A DNA stretch of 64,000 bases from Marinobacter piscis (GTDB taxonomy: Bacteria; Pseudomonadota; Gammaproteobacteria; Pseudomonadales; Oleiphilaceae): NCBI RefSeq assembly GCF_007671655.1, contig NZ_VCGX01000001.1, forward strand, positions 1,149,917 through 1,213,916. Reading direction: 5' to 3'. A program made the translations under genes and the position numbers. Shown here one piece after another: positions 38,708-46,335 of the stretch. Under the pieces are notes generated by a model. The model did not search any database. It saw only the letters and a list, made by a program, of their open reading frames with translations, and was not told the DNA's origin. Numbering within the stretch: the stretch's first letter is position 1; each line of letters opens with the position of its first letter.

Positions 38708-41700
38708 TTACTGAGCAACTTGCTCCTGATACTGGGCCGGCAGGTCTTTTACCGGGTTGGAGATGAAGTTTAGGTATAGGCCACGTTTGGGAATAACCAG
38801 TGGAATTTCCTTTTTAACGAGACCGCTGAGCACTTCTGACTGAACATTTATAGGCGGGATGTTCAGGTTATATTGCTCAATCTGCATGCGCCCATCGTCA
38901 AAGAAGGTCACATCCCCAACCAGATCTAGGGTGAATTCGTAGTTAAACAAATTATGCTCTGCCGTTAGAATTGACTCCAATCTGAGTTCGGGTGCATCAA
39001 GGAAAACGTCTACCTTTGTTTTGAAAACCGACTGGCCACTTTCATCCTCAACGATATAGCCTGGAATTAAGCTATCTCGGGGGCAATCAGTTCCACTATC
39101 AGCACAGTCGGGGTTTTTTGCATAGCGCATTCTGAGAACCTGAGGGCCAGTAGTGGATACGATACTGAACAAGCTGAGGTGCACATCCAGCGAAGTTGTA
39201 GCTATCGTCGTAGGGTACAAGAGTACCTCCAGTGCAGGTTTACCCTTATCGGGACCATCTTCGAGGATCGTTGTACCAATCACTTCCGTGTTTAAGGCGT
39301 AAGCCTGATAGATAAACTTGTTCCTTTTACATTGCTCCACCTCTTTCTCAGTGGATGAATCAACAGCACATCCAACTCTAGCTTCCTGCTTCTCGCCGTC
39401 TTTATAATTAACTACCAGTTTGGCGGAGTTTGCAGAAGGTAAATAGCTGCCATTGCCGTCTGACTCATGAGCAAATGGTTCATTATCATCTATTTTAAGG
39501 TTTGCGTTCATATCACGAATGGGAAGGTTACGCAGCGGTGTAAACACTGAGTCTTGTGCAGGTGCACCTTTGAAGTAAATCTTCAAGGACTGCGGGTCTG
39601 GGTCTGCCCCGTTACCCAAACCGCTATTCAGGCCTTCCAGCAAGTCAGCTTTCAGTGGGTAGTCATTGATTCCGCACACAGAGTCTGGTTTAGGGCCGGT
39701 GCAGTGAGCGGTGTAGCCTTGATCGGTGTTATCCGTGTCTCTTAAAGAGACCAGTGTGTACTGATAAAATTCACCCGGTTCCCAGCCGTCGTCCGGATAG
39801 AAGCGGATACGCTGGTAATTCTTTTCCAGCCGGCCGGTTACTTGGCCTTCGTCGATGTCCTCTCCTTTCGCGTCGACCTTATTAACTTTAAAGGTCTCGC
39901 CCAGCCGGATGGAATCAAGTTTCATTGGTTGTGAGAAGACCACTGTAATTGGGCGATCTTCGGGCATCTCGCTCACCGGCAGGAGGTCGCCGCCCGTGGT
40001 AGTATCGTCATCAGCATTTATGGAGTTGGCACCTTTTGTGTAACACTCGCCGAGGATATTCTTGTCGAAGTCAAGCTGGTCATGATTCGTCTCACACGGG
40101 AAGCCGGGATACGTTGTCAGTGCCAGAGGTGGAGCGTCCGCGAGCGCGTCGCGCTCGCCATCAAGACTGAAGGATAGATCATCCCCCATATTTGCATAAG
40201 AATTGCCTGCGAGGTCTGTCAGACTCGCAGCTGAAACCCTGTACTGAACTCCTGGCTTCAAACCGCCTTCAGGGTTAAGAGTTAAAGCCGTACCGTCTAA
40301 TTTAGCATTCAACCCATTGCCTACGGTCAGCTCGCTGCCATCTGCATAGAGCTTAACCCCGTCAGCAATGGAGTCCGGATCCAGCGGCTCATCAAAAAAC
40401 AGAATCACCGGGTCGCCCGGGCGCTGCATGGATTGCCGTGTATTTGGAATGGCGTTTTCCTTATCGCCAGGCATCCAGCTAACCAGCTCGGGTGGGGTGG
40501 TGTCCTCCTGTTCGCGCTTCCAGATATCTTCAGCATCCAGAGCCGAGTTCACATCGGTATCTGCCTTTAAGTGAAAGGCGATGGTCGAATCGGTAAATTC
40601 CTGGCCCAGCAACGCGGGTTCTACCATGCCAATGGCGTCGATGGTGAGAACACCATCCATTACTTCAGCAGTACCGCGCAGCTGTATGCTCATTAAATCC
40701 TGAGAGAGGGCAGCGTTTGGTTGCGCTTCTTCCGTATTCATGGAGGCATCCATGAATAGGGTTAAATGTCGAGGTGCATCCAACTCATCCGTGTACGGGT
40801 TTGATCTCATGTAACCCGTCGCATCAGAGAGCATGGTTACCTTAATGGTACCGGTTTCCTGCTTGTCACCTGTGGCAGCATCCAATACCTGCACTTTGCC
40901 GCCCACTTTTACATTTAGGCTGGTACTTTCCAGCACACTGCCTTTCGGAATGCGCAGGAGTACATCATCTGTATCCATGTCCGGGGAGTTGGGCGCCAGC
41001 TCTGCAAAAAGGTCACCGCCCTGTTGAGACGGGCCGGCTTTCCCTTGTAGCACAGAGTTCAGGGTGACCGAGTTAATCGCCTGGCCATTCAGAATTGAGG
41101 TAATCCGCCCCTGATTCGAGTCTGCCGCAGATTGCTGAAGTACAACGGTTGATCCAGTGTCCTTAGGCATAACCGGAAAAGTTCCCTTGAAACGTTCACT
41201 GAGATCCTCCGTGTCTTTATTTAGACTTGCTAAGTTGCTGAGTTCCAGAGTGTAGGTTTCACCGGCTTTTAGAATATCTTCTTTGCTGCCACACCGGTCG
41301 GCGACGCAGGGGTCAACCGAAATCCGATTGCCCTTCACCAATATAGTTGCAGGGACGAGATCTCCATTTTTATCACGCAGTTCTATACTACCGCCCAGCT
41401 TTTTCCATTCGGGGTGAATTGGCTGAGTCATGGCAATACGGAATGTTGAAAAATCCATGGTCTCAAAGTATTCAGCGCCCTGTTTGTTAAGAGAGGGCGC
41501 GGACCACGCTATTTTAAAGTCGTTTTGCGTGTTTGCCTCACTGGCTACACCCGAAAAACTGCCGCGGGTGTGAAATTGGATACCTGGCTTACCAACACTG
41601 TTGGGCGTTTCAATTATGCGTCCGCCTTCAGCCTGTAGAGGATCCTCAAATGTAATGCTGTACTCCACTCCATTCATCAAAGTACCTGGAGTCGTGAGTT

Positions 41701-41974
41701 TAAGGCTTTTGCCGCCATCAACTTTCTCAACGTTAAAGCTAATACTGTCGCCGTTGGCCTTCAGGTTGATGTTTTCGTTCAGGCTGTTGTCTGTAACAGG
41801 GTGGGAGAAACGAAGAATAATGTCTGTTTTTGGACTTACATCAGCCTGCCCATCTGCCGGGTAAGAGTAGGTGACTGACCCGGGTGCCGCTTTCTCTTCA
41901 ACAGACTGCTCATCCCCGCCGCAGGCTGCAAGGAACATGGCAGGAACTAAAGCCAGTAATTTGAATTGTTTCAT
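38708..41974 (-). CDS. Large Ig-like (Big_5) outer-membrane lipoprotein, 1088 residues
   Basis: A lipoprotein signal ends in the lipobox LAAC with Cys18; Gly at +2 favours the outer membrane. Several bacterial Ig-like Big_5 modules can be seen: near residues 33-120 (VTYSYPADGQADVSPKTDI), near 495-590 (PVILFFDEPLDPDSIADG), and a third near 665-740 (RPITVVFSQPMKLDSI). Cys pairs near the third module suggest disulfides. It starts 13 bp after the upstream FadL-like gene and ends at a terminator, so the two form an operon. Marinobacter aupA-aupB, an alkane-uptake pair with a FadL-type AupA, is a possible parallel, but I cannot confirm homology of this partner. Function is inferred only. Confidence 0.8.
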   Translation of the reverse strand: MKQFKLLALVPAMFLAACGGDEQSVEEKAAPGSVTYSYPADGQADVSPKTDIILRFSHPVTDNSLNENINLKANGDSISFNVEKVDGGKSLKLTTPGTLMNGVEYSITFEDPLQAEGGRIIETPNSVGKPGIQFHTRGSFSGVASEANTQNDFKIAWSAPSLNKQGAEYFETMDFSTFRIAMTQPIHPEWKKLGGSIELRDKNGDLVPATILVKGNRISVDPCVADRCGSKEDILKAGETYTLELSNLASLNKDTEDLSERFKGTFPVMPKDTGSTVVLQQSAADSNQGRITSILNGQAINSVTLNSVLQGKAGPSQQGGDLFAELAPNSPDMDTDDVLLRIPKGSVLESTSLNVKVGGKVQVLDAATGDKQETGTIKVTMLSDATGYMRSNPYTDELDAPRHLTLFMDASMNTEEAQPNAALSQDLMSIQLRGTAEVMDGVLTIDAIGMVEPALLGQEFTDSTIAFHLKADTDVNSALDAEDIWKREQEDTTPPELVSWMPGDKENAIPNTRQSMQRPGDPVILFFDEPLDPDSIADGVKLYADGSELTVGNGLNAKLDGTALTLNPEGGLKPGVQYRVSAASLTDLAGNSYANMGDDLSFSLDGERDALADAPPLALTTYPGFPCETNHDQLDFDKNILGECYTKGANSINADDDTTTGGDLLPVSEMPEDRPITVVFSQPMKLDSIRLGETFKVNKVDAKGEDIDEGQVTGRLEKNYQRIRFYPDDGWEPGEFYQYTLVSLRDTDNTDQGYTAHCTGPKPDSVCGINDYPLKADLLEGLNSGLGNGADPDPQSLKIYFKGAPAQDSVFTPLRNLPIRDMNANLKIDDNEPFAHESDGNGSYLPSANSAKLVVNYKDGEKQEARVGCAVDSSTEKEVEQCKRNKFIYQAYALNTEVIGTTILEDGPDKGKPALEVLLYPTTIATTSLDVHLSLFSIVSTTGPQVLRMRYAKNPDCADSGTDCPRDSLIPGYIVEDESGQSVFKTKVDVFLDAPELRLESILTAEHNLFNYEFTLDLVGDVTFFDDGRMQIEQYNLNIPPINVQSEVLSGLVKKEIPLVIPKRGLYLNFISNPVKDLPAQYQEQVAQ

Positions 41975-41987
41975 GGCCTGTATCTCC

Positions 41988-43319
41988 TCAGAACTTCAGA
42001 GTAATGGAACCACTGATTACGTGAATATCGCCGTCGGCCGTTGCTTCGGTTTCGTTCCCGTCATAATCGACTAGAGTGAAGTCACGTTCCTGCAGCTTTT
42101 GATACTGATATCCAAGATCGAGGCGAACCGGATAGGCCAGTAGTCGGGTGCGGTCATAAGTGGCACTGACGCCGAGCCCTACAACAATTTTATCTGTGTC
42201 CAGATAGTTGATTTCGGGGTTCTTTGTGGTCTTCAGTGGTGACTCTTCATAGGAAACCCCCCCGCGGAAGGCGAAGTTTTTGTTGAGTTCATACTCTCCG
42301 CCGATACGTGGAATTAGGGTGTCATCAAACTTGATGCGTTCGCTTAACGGGACAGTGCCCTGGTTCTTAACCGTGTCACTTTTGAATTCGTCAGCCAGCT
42401 CTGACCAGTTTTGCTGTTCGATGCTACCGCCTATGCGCCAACCATCACCCTGGTACTGAGTGCCAAGTACAAAGGTTTCTGGCTGGAAAGAATCGATGGT
42501 TGAGACCGCCAGGGTCAGTTCGGGGTTGAGTTGTGTAACGTACATGTCGGAATCAACAGTGGTGCTTGCTGAAGACTTTGTACGGTAGGCCATTGCGACT
42601 TCCCAGCCATCCAGTCCGCAACTTTCGTCGGGGCAGATGGTGTCGGCAAGATTAATAGTGGTGCCGAGAATTGTTTTTAATGAAGGTTCCGCATCTACTG
42701 ATAAGCGGTCGCGTGAAACATCACCGCGAATGGTTGTAACTGCGTCGAGGTTAGCGGCTGCATCAAGGGTGATTCGTACAGAAGCGCCCGCTGAAATGCC
42801 GCGCCAGATGCGTGTGGCGCCACCAACGTTGAGGAATAATGGTTCTCTTCCGTATTGCAGGAACTGGCCATCTTCACTGGTCTCTGAGTTAAAGGCCATC
42901 ATCTCTTTGCCGTACTTTTCCACACCGGCAATAAAACCAAGGTAAATGGGATGATCAAAGCGTGTAAGAGACCCCAGATTGGTCTTCATGCCAACCAGTA
43001 CGTGCTGACTGGGGGAGTCGGAGACCACGTCACCTTTGGCGTTCGGGTTCTTGGAGCGCAGCTCCTGCTCGGAGTGCAGGATACCGGTTGTCAGTTCCCC
43101 ACGCTCATCGCGGGTAAGCGAGGCGGGGTTGTAGTAGGTGGCGGACACCTGGTCATTAAACATTGAAAGCGACTGGGCGGTGGCGACGTCTATGGGCATA
43201 ACACCATAGGTGGTACCAATGTTGCCCATGCTGGCCGAGGCAGAAACAGAAAAGCCGGCTGATGTGGCTGCAACTGCCAGGGCCAGTGCCCGTACTGCAA
43301 AACGGGAGGTTGAGACCAT
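41988..43319 (-). CDS. FadL/TodX-like outer-membrane hydrophobic-compound transporter
   Basis: A 443-residue barrel protein with a signal peptide (cleavage after SASA), an N-terminal hatch-like stretch MGNIGTTYGVMPIDVATAQSLSMFND and YYNPASLTRDERGE near residue 65, the NPA motif of FadL-type proteins. It ends in Phe (SGSITLKF). It is distinct from the first FadL at 13864 and lacks its GGF N-terminus. It is the first gene of an operon with the Ig-like lipoprotein. Role in uptake of alkanes, fatty acids or aromatics is inferred from the family. Confidence 0.82.
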   Translation of the reverse strand: MVSTSRFAVRALALAVAATSAGFSVSASASMGNIGTTYGVMPIDVATAQSLSMFNDQVSATYYNPASLTRDERGELTTGILHSEQELRSKNPNAKGDVVSDSPSQHVLVGMKTNLGSLTRFDHPIYLGFIAGVEKYGKEMMAFNSETSEDGQFLQYGREPLFLNVGGATRIWRGISAGASVRITLDAAANLDAVTTIRGDVSRDRLSVDAEPSLKTILGTTINLADTICPDESCGLDGWEVAMAYRTKSSASTTVDSDMYVTQLNPELTLAVSTIDSFQPETFVLGTQYQGDGWRIGGSIEQQNWSELADEFKSDTVKNQGTVPLSERIKFDDTLIPRIGGEYELNKNFAFRGGVSYEESPLKTTKNPEINYLDTDKIVVGLGVSATYDRTRLLAYPVRLDLGYQYQKLQERDFTLVDYDGNETEATADGDIHVISGSITLKF

Positions 43320-43560
43320 GTATATACTCCGGTTAGCTCGTTGTTTTTATACTCTGACCGTTGCTTAGCTCCCGAGTGGTCGGGCGCCGGGCACGGCGGT
43401 ACACTCATTGATCAATAAGTATATGTGGCTAGACTTTGAGGGGCTTTGGCATTTTTGACACGACATTGGGTCTGAATGACCATGTATGCAGCCTGTACAC
43501 CCCGAAAGATGAATCAAAACATGATTTTGGGAGGGGAGCCAGAGGCTGGTTCACAAAGCC

Positions 43561-43589
43561 GGGAAGGAGGAGAGTGTTTCCTCCTCCCC
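43561..43589 (-). terminator. Hairpin terminator after the OmpA-family gene
   Basis: [13 protein letters not shown] cctcctcccc form a 10-bp stem (one G-U pair) 15 bp beyond the stop at 43604. The U-run on the minus strand is short, so efficiency is uncertain. The rest of 43320-43560 shows no gene. Confidence 0.55.
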
Positions 43590-43603
43590 TTAAAGGAGTG
43601 GGA

Positions 43604-44413
43604 TTAGCGGGTTTTAATGTTGCCGTCTTTATCGGAGAAAACTATTTCCACACGGCGGTTCTGCTGGCGGCCAGCGCGCGTATCGTTACTGGCAACAGGG
43701 TACTGTTCGCCAAAGCCTTTGGTTTCGATGCGCCTGCGTTCTATGCCCCGGGAGACCAGTTCATCGCTCACGGCCCGGGCACGGCGCTCTGAGAGCTTCT
43801 GGTTGTAGGATTCGGCTCCGGTGCTGTCAGTGTAGCCTTCCACGCGAACTCTGCGATCCTCATACTCTCTCATGAAATCTGCCAGACGCCCGATGGTCTG
43901 CTCTCCTGATGGTTTCAGGTCGGTTTTATCCACATCGAATAGTACATCGCCAAGGGTAAGTACCATGCCCCGATCCGTTTGCTCTGCCTGCAGCTCCTCC
44001 ATGCGCTTGCGCAGCATCTCGGCTTCCTTTTGTGCCTGAGCGGCTTCACCAGAGCGTTGCTGTAGTTCGAGCTTGCGGCGGCGCTCTTCCGCTGAATCAA
44101 TCTGCTCTTGCAGCCGTGCGCGCTGACCCTGCTCACTGGCAATCTCTGCGTGGCGGTTGGCCAGATAGGCCGCGTGCTCAATACGCACCGTATCCTTGCC
44201 GTCTTCCAGCAGAGATTCGGCACGGTTCAGTTGATCCCGGGCGCTGCGGAGCTGGCGGTCACCGCTGCGGGCAACCTGTGGGTCATCCTTGATTCTGGCG
44301 TAGGATGCGCGGGCTTCGCTTACCATTGCGTTGTCTGGTGGTGTTGTCGCACAGCCGGCAATCATTACTGACAAACCCACAGCCATGCCCAGTGTTATGT
44401 TGCGTGTATTCAT
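43604..44413 (-). CDS. DUF4398/OmpA-domain lipoprotein
   Basis: A 269-residue lipoprotein with lipobox IAGC (Cys21). Residues 30-140 form a DUF4398-like helical coiled coil (EARASYARIKDDPQVARSGDRQ; long Arg/Glu/Gln stretch). Residues 150-265 are an OmpA peptidoglycan-binding domain (GDVLFDVDKTDLKPSGEQTI; VEGYTDSTGAESYNQKLSERRA; QNRRVEIVF). Family knowledge: it should link outer membrane and cell wall. It is 26 bp downstream of another DUF4398 lipoprotein gene; the two look like an ancient duplication plus domain fusion. Confidence 0.88.
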   Translation of the reverse strand: MNTRNITLGMAVGLSVMIAGCATTPPDNAMVSEARASYARIKDDPQVARSGDRQLRSARDQLNRAESLLEDGKDTVRIEHAAYLANRHAEIASEQGQRARLQEQIDSAEERRRKLELQQRSGEAAQAQKEAEMLRKRMEELQAEQTDRGMVLTLGDVLFDVDKTDLKPSGEQTIGRLADFMREYEDRRVRVEGYTDSTGAESYNQKLSERRARAVSDELVSRGIERRRIETKGFGEQYPVASNDTRAGRQQNRRVEIVFSDKDGNIKTR

Positions 44414-44439
44414 AACCGTCTCCTTTCCAGATATGGCGA

Positions 44440-44814
44440 TTACTGGTTTTGATTGATTTGCTGGCGCATTTCTTCAAGGCTGCGGTTGACTTCTCTGACG
44501 GCCTCTTTGGCTTTGGCAGTTTCTGCCCGCGCGCCTGCCAGTTGCGCATCTACAGCCGCCTGCTCAAGAAGTCGTTCGGCCTCTTTATACTTTTCCTTCT
44601 CCATCAGCTCCCTGGCGTCGGCCACTTTGTTCTGAGCCTGGTTGAGCAGTACCGGCTCAAACTCCCTCGCATCTGAGGCAACGGCCTGTTGCAGAGAGCT
44701 TTCTGCAGCCTGAAGGTCAGATTCCGGAGGCTGGCCCTTGCTTGCGCAGCCTGCTAAAGCGAGCGTTAATCCGGCAATACCGGCGGTGTATATAATTGTC
44801 TTGTGCTTGCTCAT
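44440..44814 (-). CDS. Small DUF4398 lipoprotein
   Basis: A 124-residue lipoprotein from ATG 44814 (MSKHKTIIYTAG) with lipobox LAGC (Cys near 22) and a helical DUF4398 domain (LQAAESSLQQAVASDAREFEPVLL; KVADARELMEKEKYKEAERLLEQA). A ribosome site (aaggaga) supports this start over a 41-codon extension. It resembles the N-terminal half of the next gene and probably forms a periplasmic coiled-coil partner for it. Confidence 0.85.
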   Translation of the reverse strand: MSKHKTIIYTAGIAGLTLALAGCASKGQPPESDLQAAESSLQQAVASDAREFEPVLLNQAQNKVADARELMEKEKYKEAERLLEQAAVDAQLAGARAETAKAKEAVREVNRSLEEMRQQINQNQ

Positions 44815-45057
44815 ACACGATCTCCTTTCTTCTGTCCGGGCTGGCGGACGTTTAAAGGCTGTACGATTTGCCGTAAAAACGGCCAGGTACCATGCGCACC
44901 ATACAATAAGCGTAGCAGCCAAACGGGGATCGAACATGACGTGTTTGCAATTAAGTCAGTGTTGAGCAGAAGAAGGGCGGGCCAGCCAGGCTACCTGATC
45001 TGTCATTATTTTTGAGGAGCCATCAGGGTAAGTTGCTTGCGCGTTGAACCCCTATGG

Positions 45058-45125
45058 TTTTAATGTTTCGGTTAACATGACCCTTGCCTCTTGGTTTCGA
45101 GAGAAGCTTACGCGGGGGTTCTTTT
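45058..45125 (+). ncRNA. Structured RNA-like element, copy 1 (candidate abiF RNA)
   Basis: Reading the plus strand, CCCTTGC (45081-45087) pairs with GCGGGGG (45112-45118) through 7 bp including two G-U pairs. An internal loop CTCTTG/TTAC follows, then an apical hairpin GTTTC-GAGA-GAAGC (45094-45107). A TTCTTTTT tail follows, so the whole looks like a small RNA ending at an intrinsic terminator. The same structure recurs exactly 110 bp downstream. It lies convergent to, and just beyond, the Abi_2 gene. Weinberg and colleagues described an abiF RNA motif associated with such genes; I infer membership but could not test it. The 5' end is a guess. Confidence 0.6.
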
Positions 45126-45132
45126 TGTATTT

Positions 45133-45146
45133 TGTGGTAAACCACA
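45133..45146. repeat. Perfect 6-bp palindrome between the two RNA-like copies
   Basis: TGTGGT-AA-ACCACA lies between the tail of copy 1 and the 5' part of copy 2. It could be an operator or part of a longer RNA; nothing further can be said. Confidence 0.4.
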
Positions 45147-45167
45147 CTTGAGAAATTTTCCTCATGT

Positions 45168-45235
45168 GTTTAACATTCTAACTAACACGGCCCCTGCCTC
45201 TTGGTTCTGCAAGGAACTTACGCGGGGGTTCTTAT
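45168..45235 (+). ncRNA. Structured RNA-like element, copy 2 (candidate abiF RNA)
   Basis: CCCCTGC (45191-45197) pairs with GCGGGGG (45222-45228) through 7 bp. The internal loop CTCTTG/TTAC is identical to copy 1. The apical hairpin is GTTC-TGCAAG-GAAC (45204-45217), so its sequence and size differ from copy 1 while pairing is kept; the U-G to C-G change in the outer stem is also structure-preserving. The tail is TTCTTATTT. It ends 16 bp from the abi stop codon on the opposite strand, so any abi read-through transcript would be antisense to it. Confidence 0.6.
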
Positions 45236-45250
45236 TTAGGCCTTCCATGA

Positions 45251-46219
45251 TTACCACCAGCTATTCCAGTCTTCCGGTATCCCCATATCCATCATCGATA
45301 GTGTCCGTTGCGAGTGTTGTTCCGGAAAAGACCGCATCTGCTCTGCCAGCCGATTGTGCCATTCAGTGTCCGGACATATGGTTTTCACCATATGTCGGCA
45401 AATTGCCAGAAGCAGGAATGGCCTGGCAATCAGGTCTTCTTTACCAGCAAAGCTACGGCACCATGGGATATTGTTCGTGCCTGCCAAGCTAGGCTGGTCC
45501 ACCACGTTGCGATTCCAGAGCCGGCTATGGTGTGCGCATAGGTTGCGTAAATAGTTCAGTGAACGAAGCCAAGTCTGGAAAGTGTGCCAGCTATTCACAC
45601 CATAGCGTTTGGCCAGTGCTTTTTGGTCTTTTACCTGCATCATCGAAAAGAACTGCGACACTGCACCAAAATCCCAGGTCTCTACCGCTACCCATACCGG
45701 AAATGACTCACCGTGTTTGGCCCGGTAGTGCTTAACAAAATCTTCCTTTGAGCGGCGTTGCAGGTTCAGGCACTTTTCTTCCCATTTCTCGAAGCGCGTG
45801 TGGCCGCTTCTGAGTTTTTTTCGGATGAAAGATGGGTGTAGCTGTTCCGGGTCAAGATGAGCGAAAGTAGAGCGTTTGCCAAGCCGGTGGGCAATGTCTA
45901 CACGTAGGGCAACTTCGATGCGTTCAAGAGCATCCATAGCCTGTAGCCGAAGCTGTTTATCGAAAAGATACAGCCTCACAGCATCCACAAACTGTGTGTT
46001 CGGGTAGAATTGGTTTAAGGCTTTCATGAGCTGCTTCCCGGCATTGATGCCCTGGACCTGCTTGAACTTACGAAAAGGGTACCAGTAGGCGCTGAGGCGG
46101 TAGTAGCCTACGCGCTGAAGGTAATCCAGAGCAGCGGCCTCGTCGGTGACTACCATGCCCCGGGATTTGAGCAGTTCCAGTTGCTCGTGGAAGGACTTCC
46201 ATGGCCTGTTGTAACGCAT
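45251..46219 (-). CDS. Abi_2/AbiF family abortive-infection protein (HEPN-like)
   Basis: A 322-residue protein with the Abi_2 N-terminus (RPWKSFHEQLELLKSRGMVV; YLQRVGYYRLSAYWYPFRK) and a HEPN-type Rx4H motif R225-NLCA-H230 with an extra His231. Family knowledge: AbiD/AbiF proteins abort phage infection and the HEPN motif implies RNA cleavage. The ATG at 46219 follows a near-perfect Shine-Dalgarno (gaaggagg). It sits between the DUF4398 gene pair and the composite transposon, with structured-RNA-like repeats beyond its 3' end; it is likely a horizontally gained defence gene. Confidence 0.85.
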   Translation of the reverse strand: MRYNRPWKSFHEQLELLKSRGMVVTDEAAALDYLQRVGYYRLSAYWYPFRKFKQVQGINAGKQLMKALNQFYPNTQFVDAVRLYLFDKQLRLQAMDALERIEVALRVDIAHRLGKRSTFAHLDPEQLHPSFIRKKLRSGHTRFEKWEEKCLNLQRRSKEDFVKHYRAKHGESFPVWVAVETWDFGAVSQFFSMMQVKDQKALAKRYGVNSWHTFQTWLRSLNYLRNLCAHHSRLWNRNVVDQPSLAGTNNIPWCRSFAGKEDLIARPFLLLAICRHMVKTICPDTEWHNRLAEQMRSFPEQHSQRTLSMMDMGIPEDWNSWW

Positions 46220-46326
46220 GAACAAAAACCTCCTTCAACTAACATTAACCTCTGCAGGCGCAGTGTATTTTGATCCCCGACTGCATGCCTGAACCAATGC
46301 CATCGCGCCAGAAATCAAACATATTC

Positions 46327-46335
46327 ATCTTAAGC
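46327..46335. repeat. 9-bp target-site duplication, left copy (atcttaagc)
   Basis: atcttaagc directly abuts the left end of the left IS. The same 9 bp abuts the right end of the right IS at 57247. IS10-type transposons make 9-bp duplications. Confidence 0.88.

Noticed and set aside
45073..45235. Two 45-bp direct repeats as a CRISPR array or integron attC sites
   Set aside because: Only two units, imperfect, each an independent hairpin with a U-rich tail; no cas genes, integrase or attC core sites (GTTRRRY pairing) at the expected places.
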